A stretch of DNA of 64,000 bases from Cercospora beticola. Lineage: Eukaryota; Ascomycota; Dothideomycetes; Mycosphaerellales; Mycosphaerellaceae. The position numbers and the translations under genes are program-made. The notes beneath the pieces are model-generated. The model was given only the letters and a program-made list of their open reading frames with translations. It made no database searches and was not told the DNA's origin. The stretch is taken from assembly GCF_033473495.1 (NCBI RefSeq), contig NC_088941.1:2480001-2544000 (forward strand), written 5' to 3'. This document shows positions 11,301-26,130 of this stretch, piece by piece (the stretch's first letter is position 1; each line of letters begins with the position of its first letter).

Positions 11301-13710
11301 AGCAAGTCCACATCTCCCACCAAGTCGGATGCAGGCCCGACATTTGCTGCCCAATTCCAGCAACCGAGAAGACGCAAGCAAGAACTGTATATAGCAACCG
11401 CACAAGCGGTCAAGAGCCAGGCTCCCGATGTGCATGTCAAAGTTTACAAAATTATCCAGGGCTGGTAAACAACCAGCAACCAAGCAGAAAACGAACGACC
11501 AATCGTAGACATGCATTTGCTTCAACCATGCGGCTCTAGAAATGATCGACTCCTTACAGGCAAGCGTATGCGATGTACCTATAGGGTGAAACAATACTTC
11601 GTGCATCAGCTTTGACGAGTATTTGTCTCCAGAAGCCAATCGAAAGTCGACTTTGAGAAAGTTTTCCCTGCAATTCACCTTTCGATCAGCTTGTGATGAG
11701 CTTAGAGGGACTTTGTCAACTCAGCTACCCATGGACCCGAATCTACTGTATGTACTCTCAACGATCGAGTGTCATCACTTTCGCTACACTCTATCCCATC
11801 TCGTTGCCAGCAGACCGGCCTCGTACACAGCCCGAGAACCGAACAGAATATCTTCGGCCCAGCAGCCGGCGACTTACCTTCACCCACATGCAGTTCAATA
11901 GTTTATACTCTTCACCGTGCGTACCCGACCAACCTGGCTACACTACCAGCCTCCAGAGCAAAAGTCCTAAACTAGGTTTTCGGCAGCTTGCATATTTGCA
12001 GCTTGCCGTTGCCGTTGCCGGAAGACTTCCTTCTGCGGGTGCTTCTGAACTCTCGCGATTCAGTGCCGACAGCCACCCGCTGATCCCGTGGGCTGCACAT
12101 ACATCATCGACATCACTTCTACCACTCGAAGTATTCGCCAAGTCGCTTTGACCCGACGAGTTCTTTTTTGCATATGCGGCCGCAAAGCTGGCCTGGAGAG
12201 ATTTTGGTGTGTTGTTCGACTGGAAAATGTGAGAGATTCGCGCGGACAGGTACCTGCATGTCGAAGGCACATTTTGCTCCGTACAGACGCCGTGGAGTGC
12301 GCATGGTATGATGGTAAGGCTCCATTCTTTTCGCTGCACGACACTGACGCGTGCCGTCCTGCCCGCCGGTTGCGACACCGCTGGGAAGGTGTGGTAGGCG
12401 CGGACATCGATCGGATTGACAACACAAGCAATGAAGACGTCCAATTCTTGTTTATCTGATGAGGCAAGTCATGTTCTGCTTTGCTTACCGATACAATGGT
12501 AGAGGTGAGGTCACTTATTACTGGCAGCGCTATTCGCTTCCCTACATATGATGAGTGACGTTCACTCTCTGGAGATCTCTGCTCTGTGCACACTGTGCGC
12601 CACGAAAGCGCGACAGATCTGCAGGGTACAGAGGCGTACGCCACAGATGGATATCTGTGAGTCGGTCGGTTTCGGTTCGCTGCCGTAAATACACTTGACT
12701 TCGACTACACATACATTCTCTCTCTTCTACCGTCACCGCTCTTCGCTCCGCTAATGTGCAGCAGAGAAAGTCCAAAGGCAGGCAAGACCCAGCGACCTGG
12801 ATAGCAATTGCGAACGGAAGCAGCACCGACGAAGATGCATCATGCTTATCACCACATGTTTGGTTGAAGGAAGCGCTACGCCATGCATCGAGCACACGCA
12901 AAACCCAACAACCTTAATTCCCACGCCGCTGTGTAAGTGAAGGCACACCGCTCCGCCGTCTAAACTACTGCACATCTTCTTCTCTTTCCTGTTTCGTGCA
13001 TTGCAGCTCGAGCCCTTTCAGCTGAGCAGCAGGCTCAACGGCGACGCGTCCTCAACAAGAACCGAGAAATCCCAAGCGGATGGATCAGATCCTTCTCACC
13101 GCTCTGCACGACTGCCATGCTCAATCCGGGGCCATCGCTGGCATGAGCTGCTGAGAGGCTTACGCGGAAATAGAAGTGAAGCCATACAATGCAATGCAAT
13201 GGACCACGGGAATTCTTGCTGCGATGCAGGGATGGTAGGTTCTGCAGACTGGCGATCAGAATTCCAACTTGCAGAACGAGACACGAGAATGAGAGGCAAG
13301 AGGGGAGATGGAAGTCGTAGTCTCAACGTATGCACCTGCGAGGACAATTCTATTTCGATCCAGATGCGGCAGCGAAGCTGATGAGCAGTCGCCCACGAGC
13401 GAAGAAGTCGTGACAAGGCCAAGACCCTACCTGTCTCGCAGTCTGCTGTTCTTTGTTCGATACTCTGGACGATCAAAATCCATCATAATGTACTTTTGTT
13501 GAACAGTCTGCCCCGTCCTTGTCTCAATGTAAAAAACTTCTGTATGACCCTACTGTATCCTTTATGCAAACGGAGATACATCTATGCTTCTAAGCTTCTT
13601 CTATATCGATCTCTTGCTGTGATCTCTGGTATGGGAGATGAGGTGTGCTGGAATTTGACTATAGAAACGAACAGAGCTCGAGTCGGTTTCGATCCGCCTA
13701 CCTTCTCGAG

Positions 13711-13746
13711 GTTATCGGCTAGCGTGGTTTCTTATCAGGCCAATCA
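13711..13746 (+). repeat. Degenerate 36-base repeat, copy 1
   Basis: Matches copy 2 at 14168-14203 at 29 of 36 positions, including an identical 14-base core (atcggctagcgtgg) and an identical end (ccaatca). On the minus strand it reads TGGC...; a sequence fitting the tRNA B-box consensus (GATCGAAAC, 13694-13686) lies about 45 bases downstream. It may be a tRNA-derived remnant. Confidence 0.4.
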
Positions 13747-14167
13747 TAATCAAGATTCAATGACGCGTCTGAAGAGTCCCCAAATCGTCCCGTTCCACCT
13801 ACCAAGTGACTACCTACTGACAACCCCGCCGCTCTTCTCAGACTTAGTAACTTGCTCCAGAAGGTGGCGCTGACATTTTCGTTGTAATTGCAGTAGCAGC
13901 GAGCCCTGCTGTACGCCCGAGACAGCGTCTGAGCATGGAATAGGATTTTGAATAATCAGAATCGGTTTGAATAATCAACATATGTTCACAGTGCAAACGA
14001 CTTTGGAGTTCCGTCGGTGTCATCGAAGGTAGCATTGGGCGTTGCTGCCGCTGCAGAAATTGTTGATGGACTGTTCTTGTTTGTTTCCTTGATTTCTGTC
14101 GTTGGACGTGAGTCGTATATTCTGATTTTGAATATTCAGTACTATGAAATTCAATTCAAAAAATGGG

Positions 14168-14203
14168 GCTATCGGCTAGCGTGGAGTGCTATCGCGCCAA
14201 TCA
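14168..14203 (+). repeat. Degenerate 36-base repeat, copy 2
   Basis: Direct repeat of 13711-13746 in the same orientation (29/36 identical). No B-box-like sequence accompanies this copy. A second short direct repeat, gattttgaata(a/t)tcag, occurs near 13948 and 14122 between the two copies. Confidence 0.4.
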
Positions 14204-15365
14204 GAAGCGAAGAGATTGTCTCCCATGTTCTTGCCTCAATTTGCTTGAAACTCCGTTCCGCCTGCCACAACAGACCACTGCGATGTCGCTGCCTTCGCAG
14301 GTGAACTTCCGATCACGGAGCAACAACGCGATCAGTCCGTAAAGGCAAGCCACTGATATTAGTAGTCGGCGATCCCTCTTCGACATTCACGAACCTCAAA
14401 ACTTCATGTTCTACCCCCCAAGCACAAGGAGCTATTCGAAGACGAATCTGAGGGTTACAAGTTCATATTGTCCGGCCCGGTGGCACGTCCTGAAGACTTG
14501 AAGCTTGCAGTGCCCGCACATTGGGCATGATACAAAAGTGAGAGACACCGGTCTGCTCACCGCGATGTGGATTCTACAGTAAGCACATGGGACTGACCAA
14601 GCCATGGCATCTGCGCGAGAGGAAGTCCGCCGCCTGCCAAGTGAGTCCATGGTCACCATGTTCACCATTCAGATGAAGTTTCTGAATGGCACAGCCACGC
14701 TAAGACAGTCTCCACATCTCTTGGGAGACGACCAAACGAGGCATTGCGGATACGAAGCTGCTCAAGACGGGCTGCACGCCCTACTTCCAAGCAAAAATCA
14801 CCTGAGTGGTATGCGGACTCCACAACATCCCGCGGCTTGTCACCTTCCACTGGAGGCGGATTTGCACATCGGGATTCTACGGCTCCTCCATTCCGCATTG
14901 TCCCCATAGACATGATCGATATGTGGTGTCTAGCGTCTTAGGACTTCATATGTAAGACTGGTCGCCCAGCCCGCGAATCCGATTATTCTGCAACTCTGTG
15001 CTCTTGCCAGCCTTTTTGAGTACAATGTCAAGAGATGGCCAAGGTTCCTGATCTCATTTGCCACCTTTTCTCACTTCAATGACCTATCGGCGAAGCATTG
15101 CTGGTGGAGAGCGCAATACGGGATACTCTTGGACATGCCCCGGGTGAGAATGTAACCATCACGTTGAGTATGGGTCTTTGGTCGCACATCTCCGCAAACC
15201 GTCTCCGTGGGGAATGGGGAAAGTCGTATCAAGTTGAGTGGGTAAGTGAGTCTGGAGAGCGCAGTATAACTGTCTCCGCCGCGAGCAGAGCGTGCTTGAG
15301 TCTCCTCAGCACCCGGTCGTTCTCTTTTCCCTCTTTTCATCAGCACAGTCGCGAGAGAACTCAGT

Positions 15366-17080
15366 ATGTCAGGAGGAACCAACGAGAAGACTGATGCTCA
15401 ATCGCCGGAGAGCAGAAGAGGCTCAGCCGTCAATCGTGCATCAGCTAATCCTTCTCGACGTGCTTCGGTCATTGATGCCATCATCAATAAGGACAAGAAA
15501 GAAAATGGTGTCACGATCGAGCTGGAGAATGTGCCAAAATACCTCTCTGCTGATGAGCTGCCCAGTCCAGAGGAAATCATCGACCGACTGGGCATCGCCG
15601 ACTGGAGAACTCTGGAGAAGAAACTCGTCCGTCGGCTTGACTGCACACTCGTGCCTATTCTCTGGATCCTATATGTCACCAATTACCTCGATCGAGCATC
15701 TCTCGGCCAAGCACGCCTGAGCACTCTGGATCAGGACCTCAATCTCACAGGCTACCAATTCGGAAACGCAGTTTCGATTCTCAGCGCTGGATATGTACTC
15801 GGTCAGCTGCCGTCCAACATGATCATCCCGTACGTTCGGCCCAGTCTGTACCTTGGATGCTGTGCATTTATCTGGTCTGGTGTCGCGGCCGCTGTTGCTG
15901 GAGTCAGAAGCTACGAGGGACTTCTTGCAGTGCGCTTCTGTTTGGGTTTAGTCGAGGCGCCGCTCTTTCCAGGAGCCATCTACTTGTTGTCTTGCTGGTA
16001 CACTCGCCGCGAACTTGGTGTCCGCATTGCAATCATGGCTACCGGGACGCCGATTGCCAATGGTTTGTCCGGGCTTATCGCTGCAGCTGTGTTTTCTTCT
16101 CTTGAAGGTATGTGTGTGCAGGACAGCATTATTGAGTCAGATGCTAACATTCCACTCAATAGGCAAACATGGCGTTGCTGGCTGGCAATGGCTGTTCATC
16201 GTCCTCGCAATTTGTGGCGGTGTCTTCGGCGTCGTAGCTTGCCTCGTGCTGCCAGACTATCCAGCTTCACGAACCGGCAGCACGATGTGGACCATGACAG
16301 AGGACATGCGACGTATCGCGGAGACCCGAATCATCGCCGACAGAGTCACACTGGCTTCCTCAGTCGAAATCAAGACCAGTATCTGGGGCGGTGTCAAGCT
16401 ATCCCTCATGGATTACAAACTCTGGATCATCATCTTCATCAACATCACCATCTCGGCTGCTTATGGCTTCTCCAACTTCTACCCTGCCATCGTCCGCGGT
16501 TTCGGGTACTCGCGCGTGGTCACCCTGGTCATCACCTTCCCGCCGTACTTCCTTGCAGCTTTTGCCGCTGTGTGCATTTCATGGCACTCGGACAGAAAGC
16601 AAGACCGTGGCTGGCATTTCGCAACTCCTGTTGCCTGTGCAATGGTCGGCTATATTGTGTGTATGGCCACTACGCATAACATCACTCGCTACGCCATGTC
16701 TTTCATTTACGTCGTCGGCCTCTTCGGCGCGAATCCTCTCATTCAGACTTGGATTTCTGGCACTCTGTCGAAGAGCCCAGAGCAGAAGAGTACTTCCATC
16801 GCTATCAACAATATTCTTGGTCAAGCAGGCAATGTATGTTCTCCCTCTTTGCATTCATCTTACTATATTTGCTAACCATTGCTTCCAGGTCATGGCCCCG
16901 TACTTCTTTATCCAATCTGACGAGCCTCGCTACATCATGGCTTTCATTCTGATGTTCACCATGGCGGGGCTCTGTGTTTGCGGCGCAATGCTTCTGAAAT
17001 GGTGTCTGTGGCGTACGAATAAGAGACTGCTAGCGTATGCTTTGCAGCATGGCACGCCGTACAATCCTTACCTTCAGTGA
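15366..17080 (+). CDS. MFS transporter, Dal5-like anion:cation symporter family
   Basis: Three exons: 15366-16107, 16163-16833 and 16889-17080, giving 534 residues. Intron 1 has gtatgt, a gctaac branch site and a cag-free tag acceptor; intron 2 has gtatgt and ccag. A cytosolic leader of about 95 residues precedes the membrane part, which begins VPILWILYVTNYLDRASLGQARL, the TM1/loop signature of the allantoate permease (Dal5) group. RFCLGLVEAPLFPGAIYLLSCWYTRRELGVRIA follows in the usual TM4-5 place. Relatives import small carboxylates, vitamins, ureido compounds or dipeptides; the substrate cannot be read from sequence. It faces the GMC oxidoreductase tail to tail, 486 bases apart. Confidence 0.88.
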
Positions 17081-17566
17081 GCGGGATGTATCGCGAGCGA
17101 GGAGTGGAAATCGCAGGTGTAACTATAGCTATCAACACTTTCATTATCGACGAGAAGACGTTCGCTACGAGGACAGAATCACTTCTTTCTGCCTCTTCAC
17201 GATAAAACTATTCCCGGCGCGCAAGACTTCATTTTCTGTTTACCTTCTGAATCATTGAAATATGATAAGGTTTTGCAATGTCGTTGTTTGCTACATACAG
17301 AGATATTACACTACGTATATAACGGCGGTGGTCTAGATAGGGCGCTCCGCTTGATCCTTACGGCGTCTGTGACTTCATGAAGGAATGGTGCCGCATTTTT
17401 CTTCACAACTGAAAGCGAGTGCCACAATCGAATACTTCGATATCTCTTCCAAGCCGTTCCGGCACAGTGCACATCTGTGAGTGATTTCCGGAGATTCATC
17501 GATGACGAGCTTATATAGTGACTCTTCGATCGTGTGACGTGCGCATGTAACGCTGCGCAGGATGGA
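17081..17566. other. Intergenic between convergent MFS and GMC genes
   Basis: Short 3' flank shared by two convergent genes. No coding frame of note is seen. Confidence 0.5.
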
Positions 17567-20425
<2,859 letters not shown>

Positions 20426-21451
20426 TATGGTACAATGTTACATCCGCAGTGCAGATGTTTAGTGAACGAGTGACAGGAATGCAAGTAGAAGTTGATTGCG
20501 ACAGGTGCGCGCAATGTGAGGAAGGGCGTAAAGTTAAGACTTGGTCTGTAGGTAGGGTATGGGGGAAGAAGGTAGAATTTCTCAGCAGCCACAGAAACGC
20601 AATAAGCGATACGGATCGCTCTGGCTGCCGGCAGGCGGCCGTGATCGATTCTCGAGGCTCTGCTTGCTGGCATTCGTTTAGATGTTCCATGCTTCGCTTA
20701 AGGTAGTTCATGGGTCGTTAGCATGGCTTTCTTGCTCTGCACCCTGTGTGGTGAAGTGACACAGCGAATGCCGTTCGATATCGGAGATGAGATGGTTGAT
20801 TTTTGAGTGTTGGTTGCACGGCTCCTGAAGCTGTTCCTGCCAAGGTTGAAAGCTTGTCAAGGACCAGGTGAGGTTTGTGAACTCTGTTTATGTCAGCTTG
20901 CGCCCAATTGAGCTGTTGCTCAATCTCGCTTCAGTGCCATGCAAGCTAATCACTCATTCATCAATAAGAAATGCAACGCAGATGATGGCTGGATCTCAGA
21001 GCAATGCGGAGAGCCATTACCGCTGTGGACTGCGTATGCAGCAGCCGCGAGAGTTCCGTGTATGCGTTGATGCGGAGGTGAAGCTGGGCGGAGCATAGCA
21101 TATGTGTTGTGGTCTGTCATGAGGAGATAATAAGTCGGCCTGTCGGAAGTCAGTGTACCGCAGAATGAAAGCGTGTCATTCTGCCAAAGTGCAATGTTCG
21201 CTCCTTGAGGTCATCGTTTTTTGTGATACTCTGCAATTGTGCATCCGCGAAATAAGGTGCGTGCCCACAAGGGTACACCCCTAGCTCATTGCCAGTGCCC
21301 AGAAACTTGAAGAAAGAGAATGGTGCAGGGATCCATGAACACCAGCGTTCCGCACTTGCACATTGTCAGTCTTATACTTCCAGTCCCACGCGACCTCGGA
21401 AACAGCCAGATACCGACACTGTGAGTAGGAAGGAGAGTCTGAACCAAGACC
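20426..21451. other. Intergenic: GMC promoter side
   Basis: Lies between the start of the GMC gene (-) and the small two-TM gene (+). Only short ORFs without family content were seen. Confidence 0.45.
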
Positions 21452-21849
21452 ATGGGACGAGCAAGCATTGCGGCTTTCTTCTGGTTGTTTGCGACTACGG
21501 CGATTGTCACATTGGTGACTGGATATACTCCACGAATCCTGGGATGGCCGTTGGGGCTCTGGATGTAAGCAAAGTGGTGCGAAGACAGATGTAGGAACTG
21601 ACAGTGGACAGCGATCTCACCGTGGCTCGTGTAATACTGAGCCCACTATACTGGTACGTCTGGCCAGTCCTTCGCCCGAAGATAGAAGCCGCTCGTCGAC
21701 GTTCGAAAGAGTCCAGAAAGGCGCAGGGAGCAGGGCTGGGTTACTCGAAGAGCGAGAGCAAAGTCGGCAGAGCGGGCAACAGTCAAGCCACGGGAGAAAT
21801 GAACGAGAATGGACCCGCGTCAGTGTCGCAAGTTGAGTGCCACACATGA
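21452..21849 (+). CDS. Small two-TM membrane protein, unknown function
   Basis: Two exons: 21452-21564 and 21612-21849, joined over a 47-base intron (gtaagc...acag) that rebuilds an isoleucine codon, giving 116 residues. The ATG at 21452 opens MGRASIAAFFWLFATTAIVTLV, a hydrophobic helix; a second one spans about residues 40-58 (VARVILSPLYWYVWPVL). A basic segment (KIEAARRRSKESRKAQ) and a polar tail follow. Both exons have protein-like composition, and without splicing the first frame stops right after the donor. I do not recognise the family. The short intron and the lack of homology evidence keep confidence moderate. Confidence 0.5.
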
Positions 21850-22346
21850 CGCCGGAGTAGGCTCTCGCGTGGAGCTTCGATACATGATGTCGGCTCTCTC
21901 ATAGCGTAAGGTCGAGAGTCTGGCCATTCGAAGAACAGTGTGCGAACGCGGCGAGGAGGAGGGTCTCAGAATAGTTCAGGCTTTGACAAATCCAGAGGGC
22001 ATTTTCGAGGGAAAACGCATACAGCCTCAGAGCACGGCAATGATCTTTCCTTCTGTGCTACCGTGCCAGCTTCGTAGCATTCGAACGGACAATGGAATTG
22101 TGTGCCTCGGAAAAACAAGTTTTGGCAGTTGGACATCATAGTCGTTACCGGCGATGCAGGATATGGAGTGACGAAGTGTCAGAAGATCATTGATGAAGGT
22201 CAGCGCGATGGCAGGAGGCAGTTCTCGGCTGAAGTTCGGACTCTTGGCGTCGGCGCTAGTGCGGCAAGCTATTCTCTTTGGCAACTTCTCACGCAACTTT
22301 CTTCCTCACGCACAACCGGAGGTAGTGTTGTCACACCACCGCAATC
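21850..22346. other. Intergenic upstream of fcf2
   Basis: Promoter region of the downstream plus-strand gene. Nothing else is seen. Confidence 0.45.
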
Positions 22347-23261
22347 ATGGCAACAGCGCTGCAACAGCCTGTCAAGGCCTCGTCAGGTCCAGAGGATGAC
22401 CTGACAGACGAGCAGATTGAGCAAGAGCTTGCAGCCGCCACAGCCCGACTGCAAGCACAGGCGAAAGACATGCAGCTAATTCAGCAGAACGAGTCCAAAG
22501 GCATCACCTTTCCGAAGCTCGAAACTGGAGATCTTCCGAAGCCTTACGTCTCCACGAACCGCCATGTCGCGACGATCGACTCTTTGCGTCTCGTCGAGGA
22601 GAAGTATCGCAGCCAACAGATTCGCAAAGTCGAGGATCCAGTTGTCGCAAAAAAGACTGCAGAAGAGGTACGTTCCCAGGCACTTTTCGCACACTACCTT
22701 GGCTATGAGGAAAATATTCCCAATCTTTTCTCCTTGAGCAGAGTTCGGGCACCGTCTTGGTTGCCTTTCTGCACCACTGAGAGTTTTATAATCATAGTTA
22801 CTCTGAGCCAACATCCATCTCCATCGCTGTTCGATCGCTCTTGATGCAGTGCAACCACTGACAGGATGCAGAAAAAGAAAGCCACTGCTGGAAGCAACTG
22901 GTACAACCTGCCGAAGACCGAGCTTACGCCCGAACTCAAACGCGACCTTCAGCTTATCAAAATGCGAAATGTGCTTGATCCGCATCGTCATTACAAGAAA
23001 GAGAATGGCAAGATGAAGGCACCAGAGTACAGTCAGGTTGGTACCATCAAAGAGGGTGCGACAGAGTTCTTCAGTGGCCGCATTGAGAACAAGAAGCGCA
23101 AGAGGACCTTCGCAGAAGAAGTGCTTGCCGGCGAACACGAGACTGGTCGTTTCAAGAACAAGTACGGCCAGATCCAAGACAAGAAGACGAATGGCAAGAA
23201 GGCATTCTACAAGGCACTAAAAGAGAAGCGCAAGGCTGGCGTCAAGAAAGGTTCTGGATGA
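22347..23261 (+). CDS. fcf2: rRNA-processing protein Fcf2
   Basis: Two exons: 22347-22667 and 22872-23261, with a 204-base intron (gtacgt...atgcag), giving 236 residues. The N-terminal half is acidic and helical (DDLTDEQIEQELAAATARLQ). Exon 2 opens directly into the Fcf2 C-terminal domain: AGSNWYNLPKTELTPELKRD, then LQLIKMRNVLDPHRHYKK, and ends in a very basic tail (KKAFYKALKEKRKAGVKKG). Fcf2/TdT-interacting-factor-2-like proteins are nucleolar and needed for early pre-18S rRNA cleavages with Fcf1. The acceptor was set by frame: only the AG at 22870-22871 joins the exons in phase. It converges on the PNP gene, whose stop is 100 bases away. Confidence 0.92.
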
Positions 23262-23360
23262 GACAGCAATGTCCACTGTGTGCTGTCTATCCTTGGCGTT
23301 CACGCTCTACGCCGAGAGAAGCCTGGCGCTATGCTCATCTACAATGCCCTCATGGCAGCT

Positions 23361-24567
23361 TCACAACTGCGTGACAATACGCAGCACGAGGTTTTGCATG
23401 TCCAAAGCCGCTTCTCGGCCAGCCTCGAGCACTTCCTCATGGTTGGCGGCACCCTGACCAAGGTGCCGATCGAGCTCTTCTCTGCTCAACCCTTGCAGCT
23501 CTGGATGGTCTGCGCGTACTGTCGGCTCCAGCACCGATTTGTTCGTCACCAGACTGAAAGCGAGCACTCGCAGGCCGGAGTGTCTCGCGGTGACGATCTC
23601 GGGAACAGTGCTCATGCCGACCACATCTGCACCCAAATTCCGCAACATCCTGCACTCTGCTCGCGTCTCGTACGTCGGCCCTGCAACAAAGGCATACACA
23701 CCTTCGTGCATCCTGCGTTGACTGGGGCTTTCCTGACGCAAGTCATTCCAGCTTCGATGGGCAAGCTGGCGTAGGTGAATGTCGTATGCATCACTCAGGG
23801 GCGGAAAGCGAACCCCGAACTCTTCCTCGTTGGCGCCTCGCAGCGGGTGGAAGCCCACTAGACCTGCAAGATTGAGGTGGTCGTTCAGCAAGACCAAATC
23901 GCCGACACTGTACTCGGGATTCAACCCGCCCGCAGCATTCGTCAAGATGATGGTTTCGACACCAAGAACTTTGCAGACGCGGGTGGCGAATGATGCATCT
24001 TCCATGGAGTGACCTTCGTAGAAACTAAGAAAGGAATGAGCGCTCGTTGATCGATAGAGGGGCTATATAGGGTCGCTACTGACTGTGCCCTTCCCACGAG
24101 TAGTACCACTGGGATCTCATTACCCTGGGGTCCCATAGTTCCAAATACTAGCTTGCCTTCATGGCCAGGTACTGCATTTCAAATCGAATCAGTGCCCAAT
24201 CTCCCACCAACACACTTTTCACCTCTGTTCAATCTCTCCTCCAGAGCGTAAAATGCGGCCGTAAGGAATCCATTCAATACTTCACAAACTCACCTGTACT
24301 CAACGGAAAATTCGGCACATCCTTGTATTCCCACACCTCGGTCGTGCCAGGATTCACCGTCTTCGCCAGCCCGCCTAGCCCACTTCCACACACAATCGCG
24401 ACGCGCGGCCGTGCCAATTGCTCGGGCAATTTGAGGCGTAGAAACTCGACCGTTTCTGTGGCGCGGTGGAAAGCGGAACTGGACATTTCGTCGTGGGCTG
24501 TGCCGAGCGTGTGTTTGATGTGGCTGACGCTGTGGTAGAGGGAAGCGACGTGGTGGAGGATTTCCAT
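23361..24567 (-). CDS. pnp1: Purine nucleoside phosphorylase (PNP/MTAP family 2)
   Basis: Three exons: 24567-24294, 24171-24084 and 24024-23361, giving 341 residues. The enzyme splits purine nucleosides with phosphate into base and ribose-1-phosphate in purine salvage. VAIVCGSGLGGLAKTV carries the phosphate-binding GSGLGG. VPGHEGKLVFG and VGRAHFYEGHS follow (the second rebuilt across intron 2, as in the family's GRFHxYEG). ILTNAAGGLN, FVAGPTYETRAE with the purine-site Glu, and GADVVGMSTVPE are all present. Intron 2 uses an unusual gtcagt donor, forced by the H-F-Y-E-G-H reading. Length and motif order are those of trimeric eukaryotic PNP. It is probably cytosolic; no targeting signal is seen. 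Confidence 0.94.
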
Positions 24568-24932
24568 GAATTTGAGAGGGAGGAGGGGAGAAGGGGAAGT
24601 GGAGGGTGATATGTCTGTGTGTGGGTATCTGGTTTGTGTGAGCTGGTGGAGCTCGCCGTTCGCCGTGTCGAAGTGTTGGCACGTGAGTATGGCAGGTGGG
24701 AAGAGTCGTCACGGGAAGGTGTGGGACGATTTCGTGAGGCACATGTCAATTTGTTCTCGTTCTCTCCCAAAACGAAACGCGCTTTATTAGCGATGATGGT
24801 CGATATTCCAGCAGTTCATTCAATTGAGCCAGCAGCAACGACATCAAATATATGGCTCGAGACACAACCGAATTGAAAATCTACTGTTAACATCTTGCTA
24901 CAGAAGGAACGTTTCTGAGGAGTCGAAATGGA

Positions 24933-26130
24933 TCACATTTTGGACTTCTCGTTAGCAAACAAAACTACCAGCTTTCTCTTCGCTTTGCCCTGTGCCATCT
25001 CTTCCCACATTTGAGGCATCTCATCCAATGCTCGAAACTCGCAATTCGGGATGATGCCATGCCGGGCAGTGAAATCAACAGCCACCTTCAACTCCGCCGC
25101 CGTTCCATTGCTTGCGCCCTTTACGCGATACAAATTCGTCGAGACAGCAAATGCAGGAAGTTCGAGAGGCTTGTCCGGCATTCCTACTACCATCAGTAGT
25201 CCGTTGAAGGTCAGACTTCTGATACCTGTAGCATATGCAGCATTTGAATCACTGAAGACAGCCGCCGCGTGGCAGCCGCGAATACCGGTAAGCTTCCTGA
25301 TGGCTTTGAAGAATTTCGGATCTTTGCGCGGATTATATGTCGCATTCGCCCCGTTCTTGGTAGCTGTCTCCAGCATATGGTCGTTGATGTCCAGGCCAAT
25401 CACCTTCAGACCCATTGCCTTTCCGTACTGAATGGCAAGCTGTCCAAGCCCTCCACAGCCCACGACTGCTAGCCACTGACCTGGCTGTAACTCGCACTTG
25501 TTGACGGCGTGGAAAGCTAGACATTATTAGCTTGGCGGAAAATGATGTTTCGCCTGCCGATACGATGCATTGCAATTGAGGGATAGAGAGACCTGCCTGT
25601 AATACCTGCGCAGAACAGCGGGCTAGCTCTCTCTATTGGCAGGTTCTCGGGCAAGTGAATGCAATTCTGCCAATCGGTCACCGCATAATCCGCGAACACG
25701 CCATCAGCCTGGAGTCCTTGAATCTTCGGTCCACCGTTCTTGGCTGCAGTGCAAAAGGTAGCGTGCACCACACAGCCTTCGCAAGCAAAGCAAGAGTCTA
25801 TGATGGTAAGCATGCCGACCTTATCGCCAACCTTGAAGCCCTTGTTTTCAGCAGAAGGATGAATCTTTGAGATGATCCCAACACCCTCGTGGCCTATCGT
25901 AAGCGGTTGGTGTTTCAAACTGTCAGGTCGCTGGTCCATCATGAGATCCGAGTGGCAAAGCGATGCGGCCACGATTTTGACTTGGAATTGGCCATCTTCA
26001 GGCTCGGGTATTGGTATTCGTCGAATGAGCACCTTGCCACTTTCCTGGCGAGTATGTTAGTGAGAGACTTGACGCCTTGCTCTTGGACAGGTACCTTGTG
26101 ATATTGCGCAGCTCTCATGGTTTGTGCCAT
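24933..26130 (-). CDS. Zinc-dependent alcohol dehydrogenase (ADH1 type)
   Basis: Three exons: 26130-26095, 26044-25597 and 25516-24933, giving 355 residues. Exon 1 is just 12 codons (MAQTMRAAQYHK). Catalytic zinc ligands appear in SLCHSD and IGHEGVGI; the structural zinc loop is CFACEGCVVHATFC with four cysteines. VVGCGGLGQLAIQYGKAMGLKVIGLD is the NAD(P)-binding Rossmann motif. It interconverts primary alcohols and aldehydes. Intron 2 is best read as GC-AG (CAG|GCAGGT...TAG): only this donor keeps both frame and the family's CAGIT-x-x-HAVNKCE context. Length equals yeast Adh1-type enzymes. No mitochondrial leader is visible. Confidence 0.92.

Larger units (their letters stand above)
8374..15365. 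other. Seven-kilobase region without a supportable gene
   Basis: No ORF here has recognisable family content or a convincing exon chain. The part from about 8.5 to 10.1 kb is GC-rich, which produces long overlapping frames on both strands (for example 9473-10051 and 9591-10007) with arginine/proline/serine shadow composition. From about 10.1 to 15.3 kb the frames are short. A pair of degenerate 36-base repeats lies at 13.7 and 14.2 kb. Candidate contents are the long promoter or 5' UTR of the CRIB gene, non-coding RNA, or decayed mobile DNA; the sequence does not decide between them. Confidence 0.5.

Noticed and set aside
13684..13750. Intact tRNA gene on the minus strand
   Set aside because: A-box and B-box-like words are present, but the T-stem and acceptor stem do not pair and no terminator T-run follows.
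14662..14913. 83-codon minus-strand ORF
   Set aside because: Composition is tolerable, but the plus-strand frame at 14744-14941 is equally good and neither has a family or intron evidence.
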